The notes: generated by a model not told the origin, from the letters alone. A stretch of 34,618 nt of DNA from Limosilactobacillus avistercoris (GCF_014836425.1 NZ_JACSQW010000021.1:1-34618); one strand, 5' to 3'; shown: positions 1 through 9,207, counted from the first letter of the stretch. Made by a program: numbers and translations.

Positions 1-32
1 AGCTTTCTCGACTTCCTATTTCGCAATTAATT

Positions 33-79
33 GGCAAAATAAACAAACAGCTCATACCTCCTCAAAGGCACGAGCTGCT
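33..79 (-). terminator. Weak candidate terminator downstream of lysS
   Basis: Inverted repeat with arms near 48-53 and 72-77 (CAGCTC/GAGCTG) and a loop of about 18 nt. On the minus strand it is followed by a T-rich stretch (47 down to 33). It would end the lysS transcript. The loop is long and the T stretch is interrupted, so this is only a candidate. The same stretch has an AGGAGG on the minus strand (62-57) with a short open frame running off the window edge, so it may instead be the start of the next gene. Nothing else is recognisable in 1-161. Confidence 0.3.
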
Positions 80-161
80 TGATTGAAATTTATTCAATTT
101 TGTTTATCAGTACTTCTTGACGAAGAACCGAGAGATGTGGCTTATCTTATTTCAGATTAGT

Positions 162-1685
162 TTACTTCTTCTTATTCTTTTTCTTTGAACCGTCTTGCTT
201 TTTCTTTTCTGGACGCATTGTTGGGAAGAGGATAACGTCACGAACAGACTTAGCATCGGTCAAGAGCATTACTAAACGGTCAATTCCGATTCCAAGACCA
301 CCTGTAGGAGGCATCCCGTATTCAAGAGCTTCAACATAGTCTAAGTCTACTGGTTCCGCTTCGTCGTTACCATTAGCCTTTTCCTTTGCTTGCATCTCGA
401 AACGTTTCTTTTGGTCAATTGGGTCATTCAATTCACTAAAGGCATTCGCTAATTCGCTACCAGCAACGTACAATTCGAACCGGTCGGTCATCTCTGGGTT
501 TTCCTTGTTCCGTTTTGCTAGTGGAGAAACTTCAACAGGGTATTCGTAAACGAATGTCGGTTGGATCAAGGTATCTTCAACGAACTCTTCAAAGAAGGCG
601 TTTAAAATATGACCCTTTGTCCAGTAAGGCTTGTATTCAACCTTGTGTTCATCAGCCAACTTCTTGGCGTCATCATCAGTCATTGATTGATCGCTGAAGT
701 TAATGCCAGTCTTTTCCTTAACGGCATCTACCATTGTGATCCGCTTAAATTCCCCACCAAGGTCAATTTCGTGCCCTTGGTAGTTAACCTTACCATCATC
801 AGAAACAACCTTTGCAGCCGCCTTAACGATTCCTTCAGTCTCATCCATAACATCACGAAAGTCAAAGTAAGCAGCGTAAGTTTCCATTGTCGTAAATTCA
901 GGGTTATGGTGTGGATCCATCCCCTCGTTCCGAAAGATCCGACCAAGTTCATATACCCGTTCAAAGCCACCGACAATTAACCGTTTGAGGTACAATTCGG
1001 TAGCGATCCGCAAGTACATGTCAATATCCAAGGCATTGTGGTGAGTGATGAATGGCCGTGCATTGGCACCTCCAGCTTGGGTATTCAAGATTGGTGTTTC
1101 CACTTCAGTAAAGCCGTGTTCATCCATGTAACGACGAACAGCCTTGATGATCGCTGTCCGTTGGTGGAACCGCTTGAAGCTTTCTGGATTGGAAATCAAA
1201 TCAAGGTAACGCTGACGATAGATCGTCTCTGGATCAGTAACCCCTTCCCACTTGTTTGGCAATGGACGAAGAGCCTTTGATAAGAAGGTGATCTTGTGCG
1301 CACGAACGGTTAATTCACCGGTATCAGTCTTAATCACATCCCCTTCAATTCCAAGGAAGTCACCAATATCAGCGCGCTTAAAGATGTGGTATGGTTCATC
1401 CCCTACCATGTCTTTTCGAGCATATACTTGGATCTTACCGGTACGGTCAACAAAATCTGCAAAGCCGGCTTTACCACTGCTCCGCTTACGAGTCATCCGA
1501 CCAGCGATAATAACCTTTTCGCCCTTTTCGTTTAATTCTTCCTTGCTGTATTGGTCATACTTATCATGTAGATCTTGTGCAAGGTGATCACGTTTGAAGC
1601 GGCGACCAAACGGTTCAATTCCGGCTTCTTTAAGTTCATTCATCTTTTCGCGACGAACGCGCATTTGATCTAATTCTTGTGACAC
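162..1685 (-). CDS. lysS: Lysyl-tRNA synthetase, class II
   Basis: Charges tRNA-Lys with lysine, using ATP, in the cytoplasm. The 507-aa length is normal for bacterial class II LysRS. An N-terminal OB-fold anticodon-binding domain occupies about residues 55-145 and the class II catalytic core follows. Motif 2 appears as [14 protein letters not shown] and motif 3 as the C-terminal [14 protein letters not shown]. The tail is lysine-rich ([14 protein letters not shown]). The start is GTG at 1685-1683, preceded by a strong GAGGAGGAG at good spacing; no in-frame ATG fits better. It lies 19 nt downstream of dusB and probably shares the dusB promoter. Gene identity is close to certain. Confidence 0.97.
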   Translation of the reverse strand: MSQELDQMRVRREKMNELKEAGIEPFGRRFKRDHLAQDLHDKYDQYSKEELNEKGEKVIIAGRMTRKRSSGKAGFADFVDRTGKIQVYARKDMVGDEPYHIFKRADIGDFLGIEGDVIKTDTGELTVRAHKITFLSKALRPLPNKWEGVTDPETIYRQRYLDLISNPESFKRFHQRTAIIKAVRRYMDEHGFTEVETPILNTQAGGANARPFITHHNALDIDMYLRIATELYLKRLIVGGFERVYELGRIFRNEGMDPHHNPEFTTMETYAAYFDFRDVMDETEGIVKAAAKVVSDDGKVNYQGHEIDLGGEFKRITMVDAVKEKTGINFSDQSMTDDDAKKLADEHKVEYKPYWTKGHILNAFFEEFVEDTLIQPTFVYEYPVEVSPLAKRNKENPEMTDRFELYVAGSELANAFSELNDPIDQKKRFEMQAKEKANGNDEAEPVDLDYVEALEYGMPPTGGLGIGIDRLVMLLTDAKSVRDVILFPTMRPEKKKQDGSKKKNKKK

Positions 1686-1704
1686 TTACTTTCTCCTCCT
1701 CATA

Positions 1705-2715
1705 TTAAGCGTGCTGTCTTTGCGCCTTTTTTAATTCACGCTCAGCTGTTTGTTCAGCAAACCGATCAAAAATATCATTCATTTCTTGGCGAGTTTCTGC
1801 CTCTACCAAAGCAGCCTTAGTCCGTGCGGAACGCGGAATCCCCTTCAAGTAGTATGTAGAAAGACCACGGAATTCGCGAACACCGACATATTCACCCTTC
1901 AAATCAATCAACCGGTTAAGGTGTTCTTTAGCCATCTTAATCTTTTGTTCGGGGGTCGCTTCTGGAAGTAGTTCTCCAGTTGCAAGGTAGTGTTCGGTCC
2001 GCTTGAGCATCCATGGGTTCCCAAGGGCTGCACGACCAATCATCACAGCAGTTGCTCCAGTTTCCTCCAGGATTCGTTTAGCATCTTCTGGAGTCCGCAC
2101 ATCACCATTGGCCATAAATGGAATTGATAGATGATCTGCCACTTCTTTTAGTATATTCCAATCAGCGTGTCCCGTATACATCTGTTTTCGGGTTCGGCCG
2201 TGCATTGCAATTGCAGCCGCCCCAGCTCGTTCAGCAGCCATGGCATTTTCTACCGCATAAATATGCTTATCGTCCCAACCAGTCCGCATTTTTACCGTTA
2301 CTGGTTTTTTCACAGCATCGGTAACATAGGAAACCATTTCGTAAACCTTGTTCGGATCAAGTAGCCACCGGGCACCAGCATCCGTCTTAACAACCTTATT
2401 TACCGGGCATCCCATATTAATATCAATCACATCAGCTGCAGTATGCTCATCAACGTACTTTGCAGCTTGGACTAACGTTTCCTTAGTTCCACCAAAAATT
2501 TGAATTCCCATTGGGTGTTCACTTGGGTCAACATCCATCATGTTCAATGTCTTCTTGTTGCGGTACATAATTCCCCGATCAGAGATCATTTCACAGACAA
2601 CGTACCCTGCACCAAATTCCTTACTAATTACTCGGAAAGCAGAGTTAGTAACTCCGGCCATTGGCGCAACAACTACTTGGTTGGCAATTTCGACATCTCC
2701 AATATGCCACTTCAT
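1705..2715 (-). CDS. dusB: tRNA-dihydrouridine synthase (DusB type)
   Basis: FMN-dependent enzyme that reduces uridine to dihydrouridine in the tRNA D-loop. The 336-aa protein has a TIM-barrel start (VVAPMAGVTNSAFR), the catalytic cysteine in NMGCPVNKV, and the FMN-phosphate region NGDVRTPEDA followed by GRAALGNPW. These match the Dus family, and dusB next to lysS is the classic Firmicutes arrangement. ATG start with GAGGTG about 7 nt upstream. The last residues are Gln/Arg/Lys-rich. A good promoter lies upstream (2783-2811), so dusB and lysS probably form a two-gene transcript that may also receive read-through from hslO. Confidence 0.95.
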   Translation of the reverse strand: MKWHIGDVEIANQVVVAPMAGVTNSAFRVISKEFGAGYVVCEMISDRGIMYRNKKTLNMMDVDPSEHPMGIQIFGGTKETLVQAAKYVDEHTAADVIDINMGCPVNKVVKTDAGARWLLDPNKVYEMVSYVTDAVKKPVTVKMRTGWDDKHIYAVENAMAAERAGAAAIAMHGRTRKQMYTGHADWNILKEVADHLSIPFMANGDVRTPEDAKRILEETGATAVMIGRAALGNPWMLKRTEHYLATGELLPEATPEQKIKMAKEHLNRLIDLKGEYVGVREFRGLSTYYLKGIPRSARTKAALVEAETRQEMNDIFDRFAEQTAERELKKAQRQHA

Positions 2716-2782
2716 TTTTTCACCTCATTATTAAAATTAATGTGAACTGCACTGGCTAAATTCTTTGTTCAATAACCAAATT

Positions 2783-2811
2783 ATGATAGCACATCATTAA
2801 TCTTTAACCAA
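2783..2811 (-). promoter_or_regulatory. Promoter for dusB-lysS
   Basis: On the minus strand: -35 TTGGTT (2811-2806), 17-nt spacer, -10 TATCAT (2788-2783) preceded by TGC, which forms an extended -10. It overlaps the 3' edge of hslO and points at dusB, about 70 nt upstream of its start codon. Sequence match only. Confidence 0.5.
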
Positions 2812-2812
2812 A

Positions 2813-3724
2813 TTAATTGTCTTCTTTGGCGTCTTTTGAATCCATCTTGGCATAAATATCTTTCAATTCTTGTTCATTGAATTCATATTTCTTACCACAG
2901 AATTGGCAAACTGCTTCAGCGTGGTGATCTTCATTAATCATCTTTTCAAGATCCTTTTTAGCAATACTTGCCAAAGCGTTGGCAAACCGTTCCTTACTAC
3001 AATCACAACGGTATGCGACTGGCATCCGGTCAAGGATCTTCAATTGATCACCAAAGATTCGTTTCAGAATATCTTCTGGTGTATCACCATCACGAAGCAT
3101 TTCTGAAACTAGTGGTAAATTCTTTAATGTCTTTTCTAGTTTACTGATTTCTTCATCGCTGGCACCAGGAAGGACCTGAATCATAAAGCCACCGGCAACC
3201 TCAATTGATTCATCGGGATTTACGAATACAGAAAGCCCTACTGCTGATGGAATTTGTTCAGATTGGGCAAGGTAGTAAGTAAAGTCATCACCTAATTCAC
3301 CAGAAACCAGGTTAACCTGACCAGTGTATGGGGTCTTGTCTCCTGGTGCCATCTTGGTAACAGAAAGGGTTCCGTGCTTCCCAACGGCCCCAGAAACATC
3401 AATCTTTCCCTTATCATTTGCAGGTAGACTAATATGGTTGTTCCCCATGTACCCTTTAACCGTTCCTTGAGCTGTTCCGTCCGCAACAATAAAGCCAACC
3501 GGACCGTCACCTTGAATTTTTACGGTCATCCCTGCTTCACCTTGAAGACTCGCCGTAGCTAACAAGAGGGTTCCAATTAATGTCCGCCCAAGAGCCGCGG
3601 AAGAAGCACTCCAAGTATCATGAATTTCGTGAGCCTTTTCTACTAATTGGGTTGCGTTAACAGCATATGCTCGAAACTTACCGTCTTTACTCATACTCTT
3701 TACAAGGTAATCTGTTGATTTCAT
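2813..3724 (-). CDS. hslO: Hsp33 redox-regulated holdase chaperone
   Basis: Cytoplasmic chaperone activated by oxidation of a zinc-bound four-cysteine centre; it holds unfolding proteins during oxidative and heat stress. At 303 aa it has the usual length. The zinc site is complete: CDC at about residues 239-241 and CQFC at about 272-275. The N-terminal half carries the typical family segment ending in GPVGFIVADG. The tail is acidic and lysine-rich. ATG start with AAAGGATG upstream. It follows ftsH, with the ftsH terminator between, in the order ftsH-hslO-dusB-lysS conserved in Firmicutes. Confidence 0.96.
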   Translation of the reverse strand: MKSTDYLVKSMSKDGKFRAYAVNATQLVEKAHEIHDTWSASSAALGRTLIGTLLLATASLQGEAGMTVKIQGDGPVGFIVADGTAQGTVKGYMGNNHISLPANDKGKIDVSGAVGKHGTLSVTKMAPGDKTPYTGQVNLVSGELGDDFTYYLAQSEQIPSAVGLSVFVNPDESIEVAGGFMIQVLPGASDEEISKLEKTLKNLPLVSEMLRDGDTPEDILKRIFGDQLKILDRMPVAYRCDCSKERFANALASIAKKDLEKMINEDHHAEAVCQFCGKKYEFNEQELKDIYAKMDSKDAKEDN

Positions 3725-3754
3725 TTTTTGTCATCCTTTCATACTTATATGATA

Positions 3755-3804
3755 CAAAAAACAGGTGGAATATGACCAACCTTTGGCTTATTCCTCCTGT
3801 TTTT
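3755..3804 (-). terminator. Terminator after ftsH
   Basis: Near-perfect inverted repeat: arms of about 15 bp containing AAAACAGG-GGAATA (from 3756) and its complement ending at 3804, with one mismatch and a loop of about 16 nt. On the minus strand it runs into a T-run (TTTTTTGTAT). The arms also give a T-run on plus, so it could work both ways. It separates ftsH from hslO. Confidence 0.8.
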
Positions 3805-3812
3805 CAATCTGA

Positions 3813-5960
3813 TTATTTATCCTGTTCGTCTAAATCATCGGAATGATCATGACTGGCATCGCTAGCGGAAGTTGGAGCATCAGTAGCGTCACTAGCTGGA
3901 GTATCAGCAGCCGATTCTTCATTTTCATCACTAGCAGAACTACTTGCCTTAAGTTGTTCATGCTTTTCGTCTTCTAACCGTTCCAAAGCACGCTTGGATT
4001 CTTCAAAGGTTTGTGCACGAGCTTCTTCATCAGCAGCAGCGATATCCTTATCAGGCAGCTTCCCAGTCTTGTAAAGGCTAAGAATTTGCTTCTCATCAAG
4101 CGTTTCATACCTCAGTAAGGCTTCAGCAATGATCTTATGTTGTTCACGGTGAGTCTCAATAATGTGGAGGGCCCGTTCATGACCTTCACGAAGGATCCGC
4201 CGTACTTCTTCATCAACCAAGGCTGCAGTCTTTTCAGAGTAAGGTGATTGGTCATAACCTTGACCAGTAAATACTTGACCTGAACTTTGCAGTTCAACAG
4301 GACCAATCTTGTCACTCATCCCGTACTGGGTAACCATTGCCCGAGCAATTTGGGTTGCCTGTTCGAAGTCATTCGAAGCACCTGAAGATTGGGACTTAAA
4401 GATTAACTCTTCAGCCGCACGACCACCCATTAATCCGGCAATCTGCTCTTCAGCATTCTTCTTGGACATCAACATTTGATCTTCCCGTGGCAGCATAATT
4501 GCATAACCACCGGCACGACCACGAGGGACAATCGTAACCTTATGAACGACACGTGCATCATTCAAGACAAGACCAACAATCGTATGCCCAGCTTCGTGAT
4601 ATGCAACTGTTCGTCGTTCTTGCTTTGATTCAACTCGATCGTGCTTAGCTGGACCAGCGATTACCCGGTCTTCAGCTTCATCAAGATCGGCTTCGTCAAT
4701 TTGTGTCTTGTTTCGCCGTGCTGCTAATAAGGCCGCTTCATTCAGTAAGTTTGCCAAGTCTGCCCCAACAAATCCTGGGGTTTGCTTAGCAATTTCCTTC
4801 AAATCAACATTATCTGCCAATGGCTTGTTCTTAGCGTGAACACGAAGGATGGCTTCACGTCCCTTAACATCTGGACGACCAACTAAGATCTTCCGGTCAA
4901 AACGACCTGGACGAAGCAAGGCCGGATCCAGAACATCAGAACGGTTAGTAGCGGCCATAACAATGACCCCTTCATCACCTTGGAACCCGTCCATTTCAAC
5001 CAGTAATTGGTTCAATGTCTGTTCACGTTCATCGTGGCCACCGCCCATTCCGGCACCACGCCGACGACCAACGGCATCAATTTCATCGATGAAGATGATT
5101 GCTGGAGCGGCCTTCTTAGCTTGTTCGAATAAGTCACGAACACGACTAGCACCAACACCAACAAACATTTCAACGAAGTCAGAACCTGAAATTGAGAAGA
5201 ATGGCACTCCAGATTCACCGGCAACGGCCTTAGCAAGTAAGGTCTTACCAGTACCCGGAGGTCCCTCCAAAAGAACACCAGATGGGATCTTTGCACCAAG
5301 ACGGGTGAACTTCTTTGGATTCTTCAAGAATTCAACAACTTCAACCAGTTCTTGTTTTTCTTCCTCTTCACCAGCAACGTCAGAGAAACGAACTTTGTTT
5401 TTCTTGGCATCGGCAGGCTTTGCCTTTGTCTTCCCAAAACTCATTACTCCACGACCGCCGCCACCTTGACCAGCTTGGCCCATCATCATGTAGAAGAAGA
5501 ATATCATGATGATTAATGGTAAGACAGTCAACAGCAAGTTCATCCAAACACTGTTAGATTCCTCTGCTCGTGTACTGATTTTAACGTTTTCCCGGTCAGC
5601 ATACTTTTGTAATTGACTAACGGTTACATCACTTTGCAATACAGAACTTTGGAAGTGGTTGACTTTGCTGTTACGTTGCGTGGTAAAGCCAAAACTATTA
5701 GCAGAATTATTATTAGCAGATTGCGGCTTACGATAGGTACCTGTAATCTTGTAAACTCCACCATTTGGCTGTAGTTGAAAACTCTTAACCTTGTTACTCT
5801 TCAATTCAGAGATAAACTCTGTTTGTGAGACATTCTTACTTTGACCATTACTTTGGCTTCCACCAAAGAAGAAGTAAGCAATCCCCATAATACATAAGAA
5901 AATCACTGCGTAGAAGAGAACGTTATGAGTAAAATTATTGTTTCTCCGATTGTTATTCAT
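3813..5960 (-). CDS. ftsH: ATP-dependent membrane zinc metalloprotease FtsH
   Basis: Membrane-anchored AAA+ protease that degrades misfolded membrane proteins and unstable regulators. It has 715 aa. Two N-terminal membrane segments (about 12-31 and 139-161) flank an Asn/Ser/Gln-rich extracytoplasmic loop. The AAA+ module has Walker A GPPGTGKT (about 233-240), Walker [13 protein letters not shown] and the second region of homology ending in LLRPGRFDR. The zinc site HEAGH is at about 452-456, with the third ligand Asp in ASNDFEQAT. The C-terminal tail of about 60 residues is Ser/Ala/Asp-rich low complexity, longer than in B. subtilis. ATG start with GGAGG 7 nt upstream. A CtsR-like box upstream suggests stress control. 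Confidence 0.98.
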   Translation of the reverse strand: MNNNRRNNNFTHNVLFYAVIFLCIMGIAYFFFGGSQSNGQSKNVSQTEFISELKSNKVKSFQLQPNGGVYKITGTYRKPQSANNNSANSFGFTTQRNSKVNHFQSSVLQSDVTVSQLQKYADRENVKISTRAEESNSVWMNLLLTVLPLIIMIFFFYMMMGQAGQGGGGRGVMSFGKTKAKPADAKKNKVRFSDVAGEEEEKQELVEVVEFLKNPKKFTRLGAKIPSGVLLEGPPGTGKTLLAKAVAGESGVPFFSISGSDFVEMFVGVGASRVRDLFEQAKKAAPAIIFIDEIDAVGRRRGAGMGGGHDEREQTLNQLLVEMDGFQGDEGVIVMAATNRSDVLDPALLRPGRFDRKILVGRPDVKGREAILRVHAKNKPLADNVDLKEIAKQTPGFVGADLANLLNEAALLAARRNKTQIDEADLDEAEDRVIAGPAKHDRVESKQERRTVAYHEAGHTIVGLVLNDARVVHKVTIVPRGRAGGYAIMLPREDQMLMSKKNAEEQIAGLMGGRAAEELIFKSQSSGASNDFEQATQIARAMVTQYGMSDKIGPVELQSSGQVFTGQGYDQSPYSEKTAALVDEEVRRILREGHERALHIIETHREQHKIIAEALLRYETLDEKQILSLYKTGKLPDKDIAAADEEARAQTFEESKRALERLEDEKHEQLKASSSASDENEESAADTPASDATDAPTSASDASHDHSDDLDEQDK

Positions 5961-6021
5961 AACAACCTCCTATTCTACCAGCAACAATATTGTGGTTACA
6001 ATTGTAGTGACTATCATAGCA

Positions 6022-6040
6022 TAATTGACAAATATTGACC
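6022..6040 (-). promoter_or_regulatory. CtsR-like operator over the ftsH promoter
   Basis: On the minus strand 6040-6024 reads GGTCAATATTTGTCAAT: two heptads GGTCAAT/TGTCAAT separated by 3 nt. This matches the layout of the CtsR operator ((A/G)GTCAAA-NAN-(A/G)GTCAAA) with a few substitutions. A likely extended -10, TGCTATGAT, follows at 6021-6013, so the box covers the -35 region. CtsR control of ftsH has been reported in Lactobacillus plantarum. The site call is inference from sequence. Confidence 0.6.
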
Positions 6041-6177
6041 AGTCAATTATCACACCTAATAGACACCACCCAACAATGCCCAACTCTACATTTTTTAGAT
6101 TAATTTTTCCACTGATTTACCAATAATTAAAAAAGACAGATTATAAGCTAAACTTATTTAATCATTTAATTCAATTC
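6041..6177. other. AT-rich spacer between hpt and ftsH
   Basis: Part of the 280-nt gap 5961-6240. The gap holds the ftsH ribosome binding site, promoter and CtsR-like box on the left and the hpt terminator on the right. In between I see only AT-rich sequence without an open frame that has a ribosome binding site. Confidence 0.5.
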
Positions 6178-6216
6178 AAAAAGGCTTCAAAGCCCGGAAA
6201 CCTGAACTCTGAAGTC
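6178..6216 (-). terminator. Terminator after hpt
   Basis: Inverted repeat with arms 6183-6189 (GGCTTCA) and 6210-6216 (TGAAGTC), one G-T pair, and a possible GG/CC-containing loop. On the minus strand it runs into TTTTT (6182-6178). It would end the yabR-tilS-hpt transcript before ftsH. Confidence 0.6.
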
Positions 6217-6240
6217 TTGAAAATAATCGATTTCATTTAA

Positions 6241-6783
6241 TTAGTCCTTCTCATAAACGGCTGGCTTTAAAATCCCAACATAAGGAAGGTTCCGGTAGTA
6301 ACCCTTGTAATCCAGCCCATAGCCAACTAAGAACTCGTTTGGAACGTTAAAGCCGACATAATCAGCCTTTACTTCAACTTGCCGTCCTTCAGGCTTATCT
6401 AATAGGGTACAAACCTTAACACTCTTTGCACCACGTTCTTTTAAGAGGTCAATTAAGAACTTTAAAGTATGACCAGTATCAACGATATCTTCCATAATTA
6501 GAATTGAGCGTCCACGGATATCTGACTTCAAATCTTGAACCAGCTTTACCTCACCAGTTGAAGAGGTCCCACCGTAATAACTAGAAACGTCGATAAAATC
6601 AAGCTTGGCCATAATGTCCATCCGCTTAATCATATCAACAGTAAACAAAACAGCCCCGGTCATTACAGAAATAATCAATGGTCGCTGTTCTTTATATTCA
6701 GCGGTTAACTGCTTTGCAAGTTCATCCATCCGGCGGTTAATTTCTTCTTCACTGTACAATACTCGTTCAATATCGTTATTCAT
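6241..6783 (-). CDS. hpt: Hypoxanthine-guanine phosphoribosyltransferase
   Basis: Purine salvage enzyme converting hypoxanthine or guanine plus PRPP to IMP or GMP. Its 180 aa match the bacterial family. The PRPP-binding signature appears as ILIMEDIVDTGHTL; the catalytic-loop region SYYGGT and the C-terminal purine pocket (VGYGLDYKGYYRNLPYVG) are also present. The ATG overlaps the tilS stop by 4 nt (ATGA), so the two are translationally coupled. The order tilS-hpt-ftsH is conserved in Firmicutes. An AGAGGAG just upstream lies inside the tilS end. Confidence 0.97.
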   Translation of the reverse strand: MNNDIERVLYSEEEINRRMDELAKQLTAEYKEQRPLIISVMTGAVLFTVDMIKRMDIMAKLDFIDVSSYYGGTSSTGEVKLVQDLKSDIRGRSILIMEDIVDTGHTLKFLIDLLKERGAKSVKVCTLLDKPEGRQVEVKADYVGFNVPNEFLVGYGLDYKGYYRNLPYVGILKPAVYEKD

Positions 6784-8168
6784 TCTTTTCTCCTCTTCAA
6801 ATCACGTATGCCAATAACTAGCCGTTGCCATTGGTCAAGGTAATCGTCAGGTCGGGTAAACCAACCCCACTTCCGCCCAACGGCCCACATAATATTATTC
6901 TTAGCATCAGCAATCACTAGCTGCTGATTACGCTCTAATAACGGTACTTTCTGATCAATTAGAACACGACTAACCCTTTGATGACCACCATTTTTTAACG
7001 GTAGTCGATCTTGATCTTGCCACCGACGAATTCTTAACGGCAATTGCTCAGGCGCCAACCACATCTCTTGGTAATCAGCTGTTTTACCAAAAAAACTCTT
7101 GGTTGTTGCGACTGCAATTTGATAATCGTTCCCAATTGAATACCAACGGCCCAATTTTACCACAGAATTTATGGAAGTTTGAGCTTTTTGTGGTAATTGA
7201 TTAACATTTTTCAAAAATAGTTCGGAATAGTTCTTAAATAAGACTAAATTGGAGGCAATTTGACGACTAAATTGAGGTAAATGACGATTATTAATATCCG
7301 CAAGCAGCTGTTCAATAAAGCCCTGCTTCAAATTAGTCACCTTAGACCACTCTAACCACTTCACCAAAATTAATCGTTCCTTTGCTAATGGAAACTGTAA
7401 TAACTGTCTTAAATTAAGGTGACCATTTTCATCCGCAATCTTTTCTAATTGTTCCTTCGCAAACTGGTCTTCAAGTTCAACCGCTAACTCTAATTGCTCG
7501 TGATAACTGCTCAATGATTCAAGAAGGTTCGGGTTTTCTGCTTCCAATAGTGGAATGACCCGGTGGCGGAAACGATTTCGGCTAACCGTTAGTTCCTGGT
7601 TAGTTTCATCCTCATACCATTTCAGATGATTACTAATCGCGTATTCACGTAATTGTTGTTTGGAAAAGGCAAGCAAGGGCCGGACAAGCTTTCCGTTAGC
7701 AAAAGCCCGTTGTTCTTCGATCCCGATCAACTGGGGTAGCTGGCCGCCCCGCGTTAGCTTCATCAACATTGTTTCAGCTAAATCATTCTTATGGTGGGCA
7801 GTAATTAAAATTGACGCTTGTTCTTGTTCCATTACCCGCGCAAAAAAGTGATAGCGCATCTTTCGTGCTGCCTCTTCGATCCCTGTCGTTGGGTGTTCTG
7901 CCACTGGCCACTGGTGAACAACCAATTGAAGATTGTGCTCACTACAATAGTGACGAATGAACTGTTCTTCTTCCTTACTTTGCTTTCTTAGCTGGTGGTT
8001 TACGTGGGCGACAACTATCTGTGGTCGTAACGTTTCGGGGAGCCGTTGCAATAGGGATAGCAACGCCATTGAGTCGACTCCTGTTGAAACAGCCACAACC
8101 ACTCTTTTATTCTTATCAAAAAAGCGACCCTGTTGTAGGTGTCGCTTAAATTTATTGTTTAAATTCAT
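6780..8168 (-). CDS. tilS: tRNA(Ile)-lysidine synthetase TilS
   Basis: Converts the wobble C34 of the minor tRNA-Ile to lysidine, using lysine and ATP, so that the tRNA reads AUA. The protein has 462 aa from the chosen start. The PP-loop near residue 25 reads VAVSTGVDSMALL; the usual family motif is SGGxDS, so the first Gly is Thr here. An ITAHHKND segment follows, and the C-terminal TilS domain carries the RIRRWQDQDRLPL segment. The longer frame from 8198 is rejected: its extra ten residues lie in the yabR 3' end, while ATG at 8168 starts one base after the yabR stop with GGAG 8 nt upstream. The 3' end overlaps hpt by 4 nt. Confidence 0.95.
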   Translation of the reverse strand: MNLNNKFKRHLQQGRFFDKNKRVVVAVSTGVDSMALLSLLQRLPETLRPQIVVAHVNHQLRKQSKEEEQFIRHYCSEHNLQLVVHQWPVAEHPTTGIEEAARKMRYHFFARVMEQEQASILITAHHKNDLAETMLMKLTRGGQLPQLIGIEEQRAFANGKLVRPLLAFSKQQLREYAISNHLKWYEDETNQELTVSRNRFRHRVIPLLEAENPNLLESLSSYHEQLELAVELEDQFAKEQLEKIADENGHLNLRQLLQFPLAKERLILVKWLEWSKVTNLKQGFIEQLLADINNRHLPQFSRQIASNLVLFKNYSELFLKNVNQLPQKAQTSINSVVKLGRWYSIGNDYQIAVATTKSFFGKTADYQEMWLAPEQLPLRIRRWQDQDRLPLKNGGHQRVSRVLIDQKVPLLERNQQLVIADAKNNIMWAVGRKWGWFTRPDDYLDQWQRLVIGIRDLKRRKE

Positions 8169-8169
8169 C

Positions 8170-8664
8170 TTAACTCCGACGACCACCACGACCGCCACGT
8201 TTACCGTCAGTCTGACGTTTCAATGTTGAAAGCCGTGATTCACTTTCCTTTAAGTAACCAGCTAACATCTCATCGAAGTTTTCATGACGCCGTGATTGGT
8301 GATGACCTGAGTTGAATCCGCCATGGTAACCATGCTGATTTTGCCGATCAAAATTATTATTCCGTCGTTCACGATGTTCATGATGGAAATTGTTGCGATG
8401 GTGTTCACCGCGTCCTTCATCATGATGACGCTCTTCAGCATCTTTCATTGAAAGAGCAATCTTCCCATCATCGCCAACCTTAGTAACCTTAACCGTTACC
8501 GTATCACCGACTGACAACACATCATGAATGTCCTTTACATAATTATTTGAAATTTGACTAATGTGTACTAAACCAGTTTGGTTATCATCCAAATCAACAA
8601 AGGCCCCAAAATTAGTAATTCCTGAAACCTTACCTGAAACCTTTGCTCCAACTTCAACTGACAT
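8170..8664 (-). CDS. yabR: S1-domain RNA-binding protein (YabR-like) with His/Asn/Arg-rich tail
   Basis: A single S1 RNA-binding domain fills residues 1-75 (GAKVSGKVSGITNFGAFVDL through DGKIALSMKD). This is the YabR family found beside divIC and tilS; its exact role is not settled, but ribosome or RNA association is likely. Residues 78-135 are low complexity and rich in His, Arg and Asn, probably disordered and RNA-binding. The end is basic (KRGGRGGRRS). ATG start with GAGGAGG upstream at a long spacing of about 14 nt. The stop is 1 nt from the tilS start. An extended -10 promoter lies about 55 nt upstream. Confidence 0.9.
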   Translation of the reverse strand: MSVEVGAKVSGKVSGITNFGAFVDLDDNQTGLVHISQISNNYVKDIHDVLSVGDTVTVKVTKVGDDGKIALSMKDAEERHHDEGRGEHHRNNFHHEHRERRNNNFDRQNQHGYHGGFNSGHHQSRRHENFDEMLAGYLKESESRLSTLKRQTDGKRGGRGGRRS

Positions 8665-8715
8665 GAAATTAATTGATCCTCCTCAAGCCACAATATTTGT
8701 GATAAATGTACGTTG

Positions 8716-8724
8716 AGTATAACA
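8716..8724 (-). promoter_or_regulatory. Extended -10 promoter for yabR-tilS-hpt
   Basis: On the minus strand TGTTATACT (8724-8716), an extended -10 with TATACT. No clear -35 at the standard distance. It sits downstream of the divIC terminator, consistent with a separate yabR-tilS-hpt transcript. Confidence 0.45.
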
Positions 8725-8767
8725 TACTTCAAACCAGAAAAGGTGACAAAAACATTAATATGTAAGA

Positions 8768-8810
8768 AAAAAACAGGAACAAGTTAACCATGACCCTGTT
8801 CCTGTTTTTT
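8768..8810 (-). terminator. Bidirectional-type terminator after divIC
   Basis: Perfect 14-bp inverted repeat (8768-8781 and 8797-8810: AAAAAACAGGAACA and its complement) with a 15-nt loop. The A-tract gives a T-run on the minus strand. It ends 6 nt from the divIC stop codon. Confidence 0.88.
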
Positions 8811-8815
8811 CGTTA

Positions 8816-9172
8816 CTAATTATCTAAATTATAAACTGTCTCGCCCTTCTTCGTATAATTATACTTTGAGCGAATTATTTGTTGCAGATAATCGGGATTA
8901 TGTAGCTGCTTTTTCTCTTGTTTAAGGTCCTTCCCAATTTCCTTTTGGCGGGCTAATTGGGTCTTTGAAGTACGAATACTAGCATTAATCTTTGTTAAAG
9001 ATCGCTTACTTTGAATAATTTGTAATCCAAGAATTAAGAAGACAACAGTAAAGAAGAGCAGGATCAGTTTACAACGCTTAATACGTGTTCGTCGCACCAC
9101 CTGTTGATTAACAGTCATCTGTCTAGCATAAGGCGTATTAATTTGTGAAACTTTGCCAGAATGACTCTTCAT
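8816..9172 (-). CDS. divIC: Septum formation initiator DivIC
   Basis: Bitopic membrane protein of the divisome that partners FtsL and DivIB. It has 118 aa: a basic cytoplasmic N-terminus, one membrane segment at about residues 37-54 (LILLFFTVVFLILGLQII), then an extracytoplasmic coiled coil rich in Lys/Gln/Glu. The family's YARDKY-like segment reads IIRSKYNYTKKGE. ATG start with AGGGGGC upstream. The position between rqcP and yabR is the conserved Firmicutes order. It has its own promoter (9208-9237) in the gap after rqcP. Confidence 0.92.
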   Translation of the reverse strand: MKSHSGKVSQINTPYARQMTVNQQVVRRTRIKRCKLILLFFTVVFLILGLQIIQSKRSLTKINASIRTSKTQLARQKEIGKDLKQEKKQLHNPDYLQQIIRSKYNYTKKGETVYNLDN

Positions 9173-9207
9173 TTTTGTTGCCCCCTAATTTGACTTATCA
9201 CAGGTTA

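Noticed and set aside
1-55. Partial minus-strand frame behind AGGAGG at 62-57
   Set aside because: The ATG is only 1 nt from the AGGAGG and the TTG is 10 nt away; fewer than 20 codons are visible and the protein is not recognised, so no gene is claimed.
4849-5469. 206-codon open frame on plus inside ftsH
   Set aside because: Lies fully antisense to the conserved AAA+ coding sequence; composition is a mirror of ftsH codons and no ribosome binding site.
5961-6240. CIRCE (HrcA) operator near ftsH
   Set aside because: No TTAGCACTC-N9-GAGTGCTAA-like repeat is present; only the CtsR-like direct repeat is seen.
8169-8198. Longer tilS start adding MAVVVVVGVK
   Set aside because: Those codons are the antiphase reading of the Gly/Arg-rich yabR end; the ATG at 8168 has a ribosome binding site and fits the family.
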